DNA of 64,000 nucleotides. It comes from Paenibacillus sp. FSL H3-0469 (GTDB lineage Bacteria; Bacillota; Bacilli; Paenibacillales; Paenibacillaceae). Below the pieces are notes generated by a model, which saw nothing but the letters and a program-made list of their open reading frames with translations, searched no databases and had not been told where the DNA came from. Position numbers and translations under genes: made by a program. Positions 17,841 through 26,200 of the stretch are shown one piece after another (the stretch's first letter is position 1; the number at the start of each line of letters is the position of its first letter). The DNA lies in the NCBI RefSeq assembly GCF_038051945.1, contig NZ_CP150302.1, positions 7,192,001-7,256,000 of the forward strand, in the 5' to 3' direction.

Positions 17841-17885
17841 AAGACTGCTGTATGGTGAGCCTAAAACCGTGCAGCAGTCTTTTTG
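17841..17885 (+). terminator. Rho-independent terminator after the GH18-like gene
   Basis: AAGACTGCTG paired with CAGCAGTCTT, followed by a T run. Confidence 0.85.
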
Positions 17886-17990
17886 CAAAGAACAAATATC
17901 AAATGTCACATTAACCTCGCGGGCTAACCTGTATAATTCTATAGTTAACTTTATTGCGAATGTGCCAACATCCAAGGAGGACTATAGAAG

Positions 17991-18944
17991 ATGAGTACGA
18001 AATATAAAGCACTGGAACTGGATAAGCCGATGACTTACGAGCTGGAAGGGCTGGAAGTCGGCGTGACCTCGAACTGCAATTTCCGCTGTGATTACTGCTG
18101 CGCTTATAATAGAAACGATGGTCAGACACTGGACGGTAAGGAGGTCATCCGCATTCTGGAGGAGCTGCCTAATCTGAAGCGTGTGCGTCTGTCGGGCGGA
18201 GAGGTTACACTGAAGTTTCAGGATTGTGTGGAGATCGTTGCCTATTGCACCTCCCGGGGCATTCAGACCCAGCTCAACTCGAACGGCAGCCTGCTGAATG
18301 AAGAGCGAATTGCACAGCTGGTCGAGGCAGGTCTGACCACGATACATATCTCTTTCAACTTCACCACCGCCGAGGGCTTCTCGCGTTATTACAACATTCA
18401 CACCAGCGTATATCACAAAATCAGAGAGAACATCACCATGTTCGCCAAAACAAACGTGAATGTCGTCCTGGAGACGCTGCTGTTCAATGAAACACAGGAT
18501 CATATGCAGGAAATCAGCGAGCATGTCTATTCTATGGGCGTAAGAACGCATGAAATCCAGAATAGTATTATCATGGGACATACCGGCTGGAAGGCGATTG
18601 CCGCCCGGGAACAGCTGAAGAATGCCGTCAATGAGCTGATTGCGCGGAAGCCGGAGGATACCACCCTCTACTTCACCTGTATGGACCGGTTCATGGACGC
18701 AATGGGCTTCGAGGAGCAGCCGGGCGTCTATTTCCCGCATTGCATTGAAGGGATGAAGCAGCTTCATCTGCACGGCAACGGCGATATTCTGATCTCCGAG
18801 CTGTGCCACCCGGTCATTATCGGCAATATCTATAACGGAACGTCACTGAAGGACTTGTACAGCAACATGCCGGCACCGCTGTCGGACTATCTGGAGAAAC
18901 GGCCTTGCCCGGCGCTGGACGCTTTGTTCCCGCAAGGAGTATAG
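17991..18944 (+). CDS. Radical SAM protein with cysteine-bearing C-terminus
   Basis: A 317-residue enzyme. CNFRCDYC (Cys-x3-Cys-x2-Cys) binds the 4Fe-4S cluster that cleaves S-adenosylmethionine, and RLSGGEVTL is the GGE SAM-binding motif. Further cysteines downstream (CMDR, HCIEGMK, ELCHP, RPCP) could bind a second cluster, as in SPASM/twitch enzymes, with the GDILISEL...IGNI pattern typical of that region. AAGGAGGA precedes the ATG, and a TATAAT lies at about 17931. No precursor-peptide gene is visible beside it, so assignment to peptide modification is not supported; the substrate is unknown. Confidence 0.85.
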   Translation: MSTKYKALELDKPMTYELEGLEVGVTSNCNFRCDYCCAYNRNDGQTLDGKEVIRILEELPNLKRVRLSGGEVTLKFQDCVEIVAYCTSRGIQTQLNSNGSLLNEERIAQLVEAGLTTIHISFNFTTAEGFSRYYNIHTSVYHKIRENITMFAKTNVNVVLETLLFNETQDHMQEISEHVYSMGVRTHEIQNSIIMGHTGWKAIAAREQLKNAVNELIARKPEDTTLYFTCMDRFMDAMGFEEQPGVYFPHCIEGMKQLHLHGNGDILISELCHPVIIGNIYNGTSLKDLYSNMPAPLSDYLEKRPCPALDALFPQGV

Positions 18945-19023
18945 CTCATTTACCGGATCTGGCAGCAGAGAGAGTCAGTGCAGCGGTGTATGATGGCATA
19001 GTTAACATGGAGGGATGAGAACC

Positions 19024-20052
19024 ATGCTTGGTGCAGTAAGACGCGGATTAATATCATCCAACCGTGTGCTGGAGCGGATCATGCCGCTGCTAACACCCGC
19101 AGCCATCGTAGTTGGCGTGCTCAATGAGGTGTCCCTGCTTCCGTTAACGTGGCTGGTGCCTTGGATCTTCGCCGGTATGACGCTGATCGGCAGTTTGAAA
19201 TCGAATTTCCGGGATCTGCTAGCCGTGCTGGTCAAGCCGCAGAAGCTGATTATTCTGCTGGTTATCCTGCACGTTGTAATGCCGCTGATCGGCTGGCTGG
19301 CCGCGATGCTGTTCTTCCCGGGCGATCCTTATACGGTTACAGGGTATGTGCTGCTGTTCGCGATTCCAACCGGGGTGGTCAGTGTAGTCTGGGTATCCAT
19401 GCATGGCGGGAATATTGCGCTTACGCTGGCGCTGATCCTGATTGATACGCTGTTATCGCCATTGATTGTGCCAGCTACCTTATATGTCCTGATGGGGGCG
19501 AGCGTACAGATGGACGCCGGTGAGATGATGCGGGGCCTGCTCTGGATGGTGGTGCTCCCCTCCGTAGCGGGAATGCTGCTGAATCAATTCAGCAAAGGCA
19601 AGATCAGTGCTGCCTGCGGGCCGCCGCTGGCCCCGTTCGTCAAGGTGGGCTTGTTCACGGTGGTGTCAATCAACGGTGCCAGCATTGCCCGGTACCTGAA
19701 GCATCCGGACGGCAAACTCGTTCTAATTATTGCGGTTACCTTCGTTACGGTTGCGCTCGGCTATGTTATTGGAGCATTCGTCTCGCGCCGCCTCCATTAT
19801 GACCATGAGAGCTCCGTGGCCGTGCAGTTCAACTCCGGCATGCGTAATCTCAGTGCAGGCGCAGTATTGGCTGTGAGCTACTTCCCGCCAGCCGTGGCGC
19901 TGCCTGTGATCTCCGGTATGCTGTTCCAGCAGATTCTGGCTGCCTGCTCCGGCTTGTTCATCCGCAGCAGGGTGAGACGGCGGCAGGTGGCTGATCAGCG
20001 GACAGATCGGCCGGGTGCCCCAGCCCCGGCAGACAGCCGCAGCCCGATGTAG
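19024..20052 (+). CDS. Bile acid:sodium symporter (BASS) family transporter
   Basis: The ATG at 19024 is chosen over the in-frame ATG at 19015, because GGAGGG ends immediately before 19015 but lies 9 nt before 19024. The 342-residue protein has about nine or ten hydrophobic helices and the BASS pattern (AGMTLIGSLKSNFRDLL, TPAAIVVGVLN, FNSGMRNLSAGAVLA). Relatives in Bacillota and enterobacteria import pantoate or related organic anions with sodium. The last ~30 residues are charged and poorly conserved. The neighbours give no substrate clue. Confidence 0.82.
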   Translation: MLGAVRRGLISSNRVLERIMPLLTPAAIVVGVLNEVSLLPLTWLVPWIFAGMTLIGSLKSNFRDLLAVLVKPQKLIILLVILHVVMPLIGWLAAMLFFPGDPYTVTGYVLLFAIPTGVVSVVWVSMHGGNIALTLALILIDTLLSPLIVPATLYVLMGASVQMDAGEMMRGLLWMVVLPSVAGMLLNQFSKGKISAACGPPLAPFVKVGLFTVVSINGASIARYLKHPDGKLVLIIAVTFVTVALGYVIGAFVSRRLHYDHESSVAVQFNSGMRNLSAGAVLAVSYFPPAVALPVISGMLFQQILAACSGLFIRSRVRRRQVADQRTDRPGAPAPADSRSPM

Positions 20053-20070
20053 AATAGCCCCCGTTATATG

Positions 20071-20126
20071 AACCCGTTTTTCCTGATCATGCCGCTGTCA
20101 GTGGCAGAAAGGAAGAGCGGGTTTTG
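20071..20126 (+). terminator. Rho-independent terminator after the BASS transporter
   Basis: AACCCGTTTTTCC pairs with GGAAGAGCGGGTT (one mismatch) around a loop region, followed by TTTTG. Confidence 0.7.
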
Positions 20127-20317
20127 TAGTGTGTGTGGGATAAAAATGTATAATTAATGCCTTGTTTCGACAAAATTCGATATTATTTCTGAAAATACTA
20201 CAAGGAATATTCATTATTTTCGAGGAAAATCCGATAATTATTGTAATAATGTAACCATTTTGGCGGTTTGGAAGCTATATAAGCAGCACTCAAGAAATAA
20301 ACGAAAAGCAAAAAGAA

Positions 20318-20445
20318 GCGGAGGGGAAATTTGGAACTGTAGGAGTGATAGCGTCCGCCTTTGTCAACGGATTTCTACCACGAAGAGCGGATTAAATCTG
20401 AGAAATCCGTTGACAACAGCGGCCGAAAGTCCAAATGTTCACCGC
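20318..20445 (+). repeat. Large nested palindrome, candidate structured RNA ahead of the chemoreceptor
   Basis: Four concentric pairings can be read. GCGG 20318 pairs with CCGC 20442. ATTTGGA 20329 pairs with TCCAAAT 20430. CCGC 20355 pairs with GCGG 20419. The perfect 16-bp arms TTGTCAACGGATTTCT 20361 and AGAAATCCGTTGACAA 20401 close around a 24-nt loop. The element lies in the ~470-bp gap before the chemoreceptor. A 76-codon frame runs through it (20260-20490), but its sequence is dictated by the palindrome, so it is treated as non-coding. A 22-nt piece of the 3' side recurs inverted at 27929. Confidence 0.75.
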
Positions 20446-20524
20446 AGTGACGACCTAGCTTCGAGTTCAAAACAAAGTGCGCTTTATTAGTGGATTAGAA
20501 AAGGGCGGAAGGAAGTAGAAAATC

Positions 20525-22558
20525 ATGAAGATTCGTATGAAGCTATCGGTTATGATGATTGTCGTTACACTTATTTCTACAGCATTAATGGGGATTTTTA
20601 CGTACACCAAATCTACAGGAACCATCATGAATCTTACTGAATCTTCCATGGGACAGATGAGCACCAATAAAGCGCAGACCATTGCCGCCATGATTGATAA
20701 AGAGAAGCGTAGTATGCAGCTGGTAGCCGGGGATAGCGAGATTGTACAGCTTTTGACGCAGGCAGGAAATAACGGACTCAGCGCCGGAAATCCCCTGCAG
20801 AATCAAGTGAATGTGAAGCTTCAGGGTCTGGTGAAGGATGCAGGCAACCTGGAGCATATGTTTGTGGTTGATCTGAAGGGAACGGCGGTGGCGGATAGCG
20901 ATACCAAGCTGGTCGGCGCCAACTTCAGCGACAGAAATTATACGAAGAATGTCTTGAAGACCGGGTTGCCTGTAATCAGCGAGACGCTGAAATCCAAGTC
21001 CACAGGGGCTTATATTCTGGCTTTTGTCCATCCGGTGATGAGCGGTGAGAATATGATCGGGTTCGTCGCTTCGGCAGTCCGGGCGGACAGTCTGGTGACT
21101 TATCTGGCAGATGCCAAGGTGGCGGGTGCACCTTCCTCTTATGCTTACCTGGTGGATGAAACGGGGAATACGCTGTATCATCCCGACGGGAAGAAAATAG
21201 GTTCACTGGTGGAGAACGAATCTATCAAAGCCGTGGTTGAGCGGGTGAAGGCGGGGGAGAGCGTTGCGGATGGCATTGTGGAATATACCTTCAACGGGGC
21301 TAAGAAAAAAGCTGCCTACACCGTGCTCCCGGAGACGAAATGGACTCTGGTGCTGACCGGAGATGTGGACGAGGTGCTGCAGCCGGTGAGCGAGATGACG
21401 AATTTCATTATGCTGCTCGGCCTGGGAAGCCTGCTGCTCACTCTGCTGATCGGGACTACAGTGGCTACCCGGATCTCCTCACCGATTATCAAGCTCACGG
21501 AGCTGGTTAACCGCACGGCGGAGCTGGATCTCAAGTATGATAATCAATATGAATATTTGACTAAAAGTAAAGACGAGACAGGAACCATCGCCAAGGCAAT
21601 GTTCCATACCCGCGCGGCGCTGCGTGAGATGGCCGGCAGTCTGATTGCCATCTCCTCCAAGGTGCTGGACAATGCCGAGACGCTGGAGAAGCTGTCGAAC
21701 GAAGTCAGAGAGAATGCGCATGATAACTCAGCCACTACCGAGCAGTTGTCGGCAGGTATGGAGGAGACAGCGGCTTCTACTGAGGAGATGACGGCGGCCA
21801 TTCACGAGGTTCAGAACTTTGTCAGCATGATCACCAGCAAGGTAAAAGAAGGCTCCGGCTTATCCAGCCAGATTACGGAGCGGGCCCTGGCCCTTCAGCA
21901 TGATGCGGTGACCTCCACCGGGAACGCGAAGCAGATCTATAGCTCGGTCCGCAGTGAAATGCAGAAGGCTATCGAGCAATCGGGAGCGATCCACGAGATC
22001 AACGTGCTGGCAGATACGATTCTCTCGATTACCAGCCAGACCAATCTGCTGGCCCTGAACGCAGCAATTGAAGCTGCACGTGCGGGTGAGGCAGGCCGGG
22101 GCTTCGCCGTGGTCGCCGGTGAGATCCGCAAGCTGGCCGAGAAGTCCTCCGAGACGGCGGCCGGCATTCAGGAGGTGGTTAAGAATGTCTATTCCTCCGT
22201 AGAGCAGATGAAGGAGCATTCTGAAGCCGTGCTGACGTTCATTGACCGCAATGTGCTGGGCGATTATGAGCGCCTGACCGAGGTCGGCCATAAGTATAAC
22301 AGTGATGCTTCCACGATTAACGAGCTTATGAGCCAGTTCGAGGAGTCAGCCGATCATCTGAACGAGACCGTCTCCAGCATCGCTATCGCTGTCAATGAAG
22401 TGGCGGCTACTGTGAACGAGGGAGCTGTCGGCGTGCAGGATATTGCGGAGAAGACGGCCGATATTGTGGAGAAGACCTTCCATGAAGCCACCATGGCGGA
22501 TGAGAATACGCAGAGTGCCAAGGAGATGCAGCAACTGGTAGAGAGATTCAAAATCTAA
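20525..22558 (+). CDS. Methyl-accepting chemotaxis protein with extracellular Cache domain
   Basis: A 677-residue membrane receptor. TM1 is residues ~8-27; an extracellular double-Cache-like sensor follows (residues ~35-280; FVVDLKGTAVADSDTKLVGANFSDRNYTKNV fold region). TM2 is near residues 290-315, then a HAMP linker and a long coiled-coil signalling domain. The conserved hairpin tip (TNLLALNAAIEAARAGEAGRGFAVVAGEIRKLAEKS region) contacts CheA and CheW. GGAAGGAAG precedes the ATG. It probably senses a small organic ligand such as an amino or carboxylic acid (family knowledge); the ligand is not deducible. The long leader holds a structured palindrome. Confidence 0.93.
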   Translation: MKIRMKLSVMMIVVTLISTALMGIFTYTKSTGTIMNLTESSMGQMSTNKAQTIAAMIDKEKRSMQLVAGDSEIVQLLTQAGNNGLSAGNPLQNQVNVKLQGLVKDAGNLEHMFVVDLKGTAVADSDTKLVGANFSDRNYTKNVLKTGLPVISETLKSKSTGAYILAFVHPVMSGENMIGFVASAVRADSLVTYLADAKVAGAPSSYAYLVDETGNTLYHPDGKKIGSLVENESIKAVVERVKAGESVADGIVEYTFNGAKKKAAYTVLPETKWTLVLTGDVDEVLQPVSEMTNFIMLLGLGSLLLTLLIGTTVATRISSPIIKLTELVNRTAELDLKYDNQYEYLTKSKDETGTIAKAMFHTRAALREMAGSLIAISSKVLDNAETLEKLSNEVRENAHDNSATTEQLSAGMEETAASTEEMTAAIHEVQNFVSMITSKVKEGSGLSSQITERALALQHDAVTSTGNAKQIYSSVRSEMQKAIEQSGAIHEINVLADTILSITSQTNLLALNAAIEAARAGEAGRGFAVVAGEIRKLAEKSSETAAGIQEVVKNVYSSVEQMKEHSEAVLTFIDRNVLGDYERLTEVGHKYNSDASTINELMSQFEESADHLNETVSSIAIAVNEVAATVNEGAVGVQDIAEKTADIVEKTFHEATMADENTQSAKEMQQLVERFKI

Positions 22559-22607
22559 GCCGGTTTCAGCAGATCTTTACCTGGGCTTCATCTGTTTTTA
22601 AGCTTGA

Positions 22608-22683
22608 GGGGGTATAGTACTCACATACCCCCCTTTAATATAACTTTTGGCCCCGCCGGACGCTGGCGGGGCCCCTTTTTTTA
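22608..22683 (+). terminator. Two consecutive hairpins after the chemoreceptor
   Basis: The first is GGGGGTAT/ATACCCCC (22608-22632) followed by TTTAAT. The second is GGCCCCGCC/GGCGGGGCC (22649-22672) followed by CCTTTTTTT. The second is a textbook rho-independent terminator. Confidence 0.85.
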
Positions 22684-22741
22684 TTTCTCGCTGAAACGAA
22701 TGCCATCCTTTAAAAGGACGGCAAGGCCGTTTCCACTTGTG
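22682..22741 (+). repeat. Post-terminator hairpin repeat, copy 3 (3' half)
   Basis: Begins at ATTTCTCGCTGAAACG, directly at the end of the terminator T-tract. It contains the nested hairpin (GCCATCCTTT with AAAGGACGGC, one mismatch) and ends CCGTTTCCACTTGTG. The 5' AT-rich palindrome and CACACGATA block are missing. Confidence 0.75.
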
Positions 22742-22813
22742 TACACTATTTGCACAGAAGCCGGGGCATCCGGTATGCTATATGTAAGTATAATACTGGA
22801 AGGAGGACGCTTC

Positions 22814-22903
22814 ATGAGAAGATTAATGCTCAGCTCTGCGCAGAGTCTATGGACCCACACACAGCGGTTAATGTGCAGAGCGGATAGCTATACTCCGCTG
22901 TAA
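22814..22903 (+). CDS. Small 29-codon ORF, possible leader peptide
   Basis: A 29-codon frame (starts MRRLMLSSAQ, ends DSYTPL) with an excellent ribosome site (GGAAGGAGG, 8 nt before ATG), about 85 bp before the CD3324-family gene. TTGCAC and TATGCT with an 18-bp spacer (22752-22781) could be its promoter. Inside it, GCAGAGTCTAT (22840-22850) is the exact complement of ATAGACTCTGC (22937-22947) downstream, and GCGGA/TCCGC form a local hairpin over the end of the frame. This suggests a translated leader with alternative RNA folds. No homolog is recognised, and it could be a true small protein. Confidence 0.45.
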   Translation: MRRLMLSSAQSLWTHTQRLMCRADSYTPL

Positions 22904-22988
22904 CGATTCCCCAGTTCCTCTGTGAATACCTGTCTGATAGACTCTGCTGCCTTGATAAGTTGAACTAACTTAAAAGGAGCGGAGCAAG

Positions 22989-23264
22989 ATGAAATATATT
23001 AATGCAGATGTGATATTGCCGCAGCAGCTGCTGCAGGAGATTCAGAAATATATGCAGGGCGGGATGCTCTATATCCCGAAGTCCGAGGGACAGCGCAAGC
23101 GGTGGGGGGAGAATTCAGGCGGCAGATCCTACTTAAGCGCCCGGAACCAGTCCATCCGTGAGCATTATGCCAGCGGACTAAGCGTAACCGAACTGGCGGA
23201 GCAATTCTGCCTGTCAGCCGACAGCATCAAGAAGATTGTGTATGGAAACAAGCAGAGAGGATAG
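22989..23264 (+). CDS. CD3324-family helix-turn-helix protein
   Basis: A 91-residue protein with the family's opening MKYINADVILPQQLLQEIQKY, the WGENSGGRSYLSARN middle and a C-terminal helix-turn-helix (GLSVTELAEQFCLSADSIKKIV). This is a small Bacillota family related to Mor/C-terminal activator folds, presumably DNA-binding. AAAGGAGCGGAG lies before the ATG. The small ORF and complementary segments upstream may control it. Confidence 0.85.
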   Translation: MKYINADVILPQQLLQEIQKYMQGGMLYIPKSEGQRKRWGENSGGRSYLSARNQSIREHYASGLSVTELAEQFCLSADSIKKIVYGNKQRG

Positions 23265-23381
23265 AGGTCTTAAAGGCACATAAGGTAGCCATTTCTGCTT
23301 ATGGGGTTCACCCCGGGCTGGCTTCGATTGCACTATGTACATTCCACTCGCAAGTACTCAAGCTGATCCACCCTAAACAGT

Positions 23382-23437
23382 GAGGCTGTCCCAAGAAGTC
23401 GCGTCATGACTCTTGGAGCAGCCTCTTCTTTTTGTGC
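23382..23437 (+). terminator. Rho-independent terminator after the CD3324-family gene
   Basis: GAGGCTG(T)CCCAAGA pairs with TCTTGG(A)GCAGCCTC, then TTCTTTTT. The rest of the 263-bp gap shows no gene. Confidence 0.85.
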
Positions 23438-23527
23438 AAAAGTCAGGTTATACCTGTCTATTATCTATGTCCGCCGCCTCCGCCAACCCTATAATGAATG
23501 CAGACATCCATATGAGGGGGCAGGAAG

Positions 23528-24529
23528 ATGAAATTAGAAACAGCAGCAAGGGATATAGTACTGCGGGCGCTCAAGGCGTATGAATTAGATTGGACGAAGA
23601 TCGAATATATTGGACAATCCGATAACATTACCTTCAAGCTAGAGACGGAAACTGCGGGGAAGCTGCTGCTGCGGCTTCATGACGAACGGTGCAGCCGGGC
23701 AGAAATTCTGTCGGAGCTGGAGTGGCTTAGGCATCTCAGCGGTGCAGCGGAGCTGGTTGTCCCTGTGGGGCTGCCCGATTCAAGCGGCAGTTATATCCTT
23801 GAGACTGGCAATGAAGCTGGCAATGAAACTGGCGGTGAAGCGCAGCAGCTTAACTATGTTACCCTGATGCGCTGGGTCGAAGGGGAGCATTCAGCGGGCA
23901 ATCTGCAAGATGAACAGCTCTACGCTGTAGGGGTGATGCTGGCTGGGATGCATGAAGCGGGCAAACAGTTTGTACCCTCCGCTGAGTTCACCCGGCCGGC
24001 TTGGGGAGCGGACAGCTTCCGCAAGGAATGGGATAAGCTGGAGAAGCATCATGAGGTTATGGTCCCGGAAGCTGGGTGGAAGCTCTATCAGGCTGCCGCC
24101 GCCAGAATCCCTAGTGAACTCAATGCTATGACGCCGGCCCCCGGAAGCTATGGCCTGATTCACGGTGATCTGCACTTTGGGAACGTGGTATTCGCTGAGG
24201 GTCAGCCCCGGGCAATTGATTTCGGCCGCTGCGGCTACGGCTATTACCTCTATGATCTGACCGCGGCTCTGCTGGAGCTGTCCGCGGAGCAGCGCAGGAG
24301 CCTGATTCGGGGCTACAGCAGCGTCCGTGCGCTGGAACCTGATTATGAACGGAAGCTGGAATGCTTCTTTGTCATGATCATGATCAGTAATTACAGCCAT
24401 CACATCTCTAATCCGGATGAGCTCCCCGGCTTGCGCGAAGAACAGCCGTATGCGCTGGCTTACCTTAGAGAATACGTGAACGGCGCGAGCTTTTTGTTCA
24501 GGAGAATTGAACCCTTCGTGATAGCGTGA
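23528..24529 (+). CDS. APH/choline-kinase-family phosphotransferase
   Basis: A 333-residue protein with the kinase-like fold of aminoglycoside phosphotransferases and homoserine-kinase-II-type enzymes. It has an N-terminal nucleotide-binding lobe (YIGQSDNITFKLE, LLLRLHDE), the catalytic loop HGDLHFGNVVF (Asp base, Asn metal ligand) and the metal-binding IDFGRCGYG. GGGGGCAGGAAG precedes the ATG. The residues around 85-100 (repeated NE(A/T)G(N/G)) are low-complexity. The family phosphorylates hydroxyls of small metabolites or antibiotics; the substrate is not deducible, and resistance should not be assumed. Confidence 0.85.
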   Translation: MKLETAARDIVLRALKAYELDWTKIEYIGQSDNITFKLETETAGKLLLRLHDERCSRAEILSELEWLRHLSGAAELVVPVGLPDSSGSYILETGNEAGNETGGEAQQLNYVTLMRWVEGEHSAGNLQDEQLYAVGVMLAGMHEAGKQFVPSAEFTRPAWGADSFRKEWDKLEKHHEVMVPEAGWKLYQAAAARIPSELNAMTPAPGSYGLIHGDLHFGNVVFAEGQPRAIDFGRCGYGYYLYDLTAALLELSAEQRRSLIRGYSSVRALEPDYERKLECFFVMIMISNYSHHISNPDELPGLREEQPYALAYLREYVNGASFLFRRIEPFVIA

Positions 24530-24546
24530 GGGGCCGTACTTCACTT

Positions 24547-24583
24547 GCTGTTCCCCGGAAGATGCCGGTGGAGCGGCTTTTTT
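24547..24583 (+). terminator. Rho-independent terminator after the phosphotransferase
   Basis: GCTG-TTCC-CCGG arms pair with CCG-GGA-CGGC, followed by TTTTTT. Confidence 0.7.
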
Positions 24584-24671
24584 GTGTGCGCCGGTGCCGC
24601 CGCCTAATTCCGACTCATCCCTATTGAGCCATCCGTCAGACCCTTTGTCCTCTGTCCGGCAATCTGTAAAT

Positions 24672-24721
24672 ATGTCCATTGATCCTAGAATGAGGACATT
24701 TTTTGCGCTCCCCCGTGGCGT
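24672..24721 (+). promoter_or_regulatory. Inverted repeat upstream of the sugar ABC operon
   Basis: ATGTCC (24672) and GGACAT (24694) with partly paired flanks, then a T run, about 80 bp before the binding-protein gene. It may be an operator for the YesN-type regulator encoded downstream or the end of an upstream transcript. Confidence 0.4.
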
Positions 24722-24781
24722 TACCATAAAGATATCAAAGAGCAGCCAGCTTTGAATCACCGGTAAAAGGGGCGTATACAG

Positions 24782-26107
24782 ATGAAAAGATCCATGCAAA
24801 AATCAGCATCTATCCTAATGACGGTCATGATGTCGGCCATGGTTGTAACCGCTTGCGGCGGAAACAATGCGAACAGCGGCAGCGGCGGCAATACCGCAAG
24901 CGGCGGGAACAGCGGCACCGAAGCGCAGGGCAGCAACAGCAGTGGCAGCAGCGGCGGCAAGAAGACAGAGCTTCTGTTCTGGTCACCGTTCTCCGGCTCG
25001 GATGGCCCGTTCATGAAGAAAATCGTGGATAAATACAACAGCTCCCAGGATCAATACAAAGTGAATTTTGTGATCCAGCCGAATGGGGAGTATTACAAGC
25101 AGCTTGATGTTGCGCTCAGCACCGGCAAGGAACGGCCGGACCTGATGATCATGCACGTCGATCAGGTGCCGACCTATCAGAGCAAGGACCAGCTCCAGCC
25201 TGTCGATGAACTGGCGGCGGCAGCCGGAATCAATCCGGCTGATTTTGCCGAAGCCCCGGTTAAATATGCCACCATCGACAGCAAGCTGTACACGATTCCG
25301 CTCGATATTCATCCGGTCGTGATGTATTACAACAAGGATCTGTTTGAGAAAGCAGGGATCACCGCACCTCCGGCAAACCGTGCCGAATTCGACGCCGCCG
25401 CAGAGAAGCTGACGGACAAAGCCAAAGGCGTATACGGATATGTAGTCCCTACCCTCTGGCCGCAGCAGTTCATCTTCCCGTCGCTCGTCTGGCAGAACGG
25501 CGGAGAGCTGTGGAACGGAACGGATGTAGCCTACAATTCTCCTGAAGCGGTTGAGATGGTACAGTGGCTGCGCGATATGGTCGACAAGGGCATCTCCCCG
25601 GCCAACGTACAACAGGACGGCGAGAACACCCTGTTCTTACAGGGAAAGAACGCGATCCAGTTCAACGGCCCATGGATGAAATCACAGTTCGATGAAGCCG
25701 GACTGAATTATGGCGTAGCCGTAATGCCGCAGATCGGCAAAGCGAAGCAGGCTATATATGCAGGCTCTCACGGTTTTGTGGTTCCTAAGGCTGTCACTGA
25801 CAGCAATACGCTGGCCGGCATCGGGGATTTCCTGAAATACGTCTCCGGCAACTCGCTGGACTGGGCTGAATCCGGTCAGGCGGTCGCCTCCAAGACCGTG
25901 ATGGACAGTGCGGAATTCAAGGCGATGGAGTTCCAGAGCACCGTATCCCAGAGCTTCTCCTCCGTACAGTTTGCACCGAATGTGCTGAACTGGGGCACGA
26001 TTGTCGAGCCGGTATGGAGCGAGCTGAGCAATGCCATTCTCGGCAAAAAATCACCCCAGCAGGCGATGGATGATGCTGTAGCCAAATCCCGTCAGGCGAT
26101 GAAATAG
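24782..26107 (+). CDS. Sugar ABC transporter substrate-binding lipoprotein
   Basis: A 441-residue extracytoplasmic binding protein of the family-1 carbohydrate type. The lipobox VTAC puts the lipidated Cys at residue 25; a Gly/Ser/Asn-rich tether (residues 27-60) follows, then the mature domain starting LLFWSPFSG. Hallmarks are RPDLMIMHVDQ, TIPLDIHPVVMYYNKDLFEKAG and GKNAIQFNGPW. It delivers an oligosaccharide to the two permeases encoded next. No ATPase gene lies in the locus, so a shared MsmX-type ATPase encoded elsewhere is expected, as is usual for these importers. The GH43 neighbour suggests arabinose- or xylose-containing glycans. Confidence 0.92.
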   Translation: MKRSMQKSASILMTVMMSAMVVTACGGNNANSGSGGNTASGGNSGTEAQGSNSSGSSGGKKTELLFWSPFSGSDGPFMKKIVDKYNSSQDQYKVNFVIQPNGEYYKQLDVALSTGKERPDLMIMHVDQVPTYQSKDQLQPVDELAAAAGINPADFAEAPVKYATIDSKLYTIPLDIHPVVMYYNKDLFEKAGITAPPANRAEFDAAAEKLTDKAKGVYGYVVPTLWPQQFIFPSLVWQNGGELWNGTDVAYNSPEAVEMVQWLRDMVDKGISPANVQQDGENTLFLQGKNAIQFNGPWMKSQFDEAGLNYGVAVMPQIGKAKQAIYAGSHGFVVPKAVTDSNTLAGIGDFLKYVSGNSLDWAESGQAVASKTVMDSAEFKAMEFQSTVSQSFSSVQFAPNVLNWGTIVEPVWSELSNAILGKKSPQQAMDDAVAKSRQAMK

Positions 26108-26200
26108 CACCCGAAATGAATGGTTCATTTCGGTAAGCAAAGCGGGGAGCGCTGCACAGCTTCCCGCTTTTCCCTATACGAGGAAATGGAGGAATCCCTT

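Noticed and set aside
17991..18944. RiPP biosynthesis cluster around the radical SAM gene
   Set aside because: No precursor peptide, peptidase or leader-binding gene is adjacent. The neighbours are a wall hydrolase and a symporter.
20260..20490. 76-codon gene before the chemoreceptor
   Set aside because: No ribosome site at its start, and its sequence is dictated by the large palindrome that it crosses.
23528..24529. Aminoglycoside resistance gene
   Set aside because: Only general kinase-fold motifs are visible; no substrate-specific features support resistance.
23891..24799. Long minus-strand frame opposite the phosphotransferase
   Set aside because: It is the antisense of a well-supported kinase gene and lacks any recognisable domain. 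The same holds for the many other long antisense frames in GC-rich genes.
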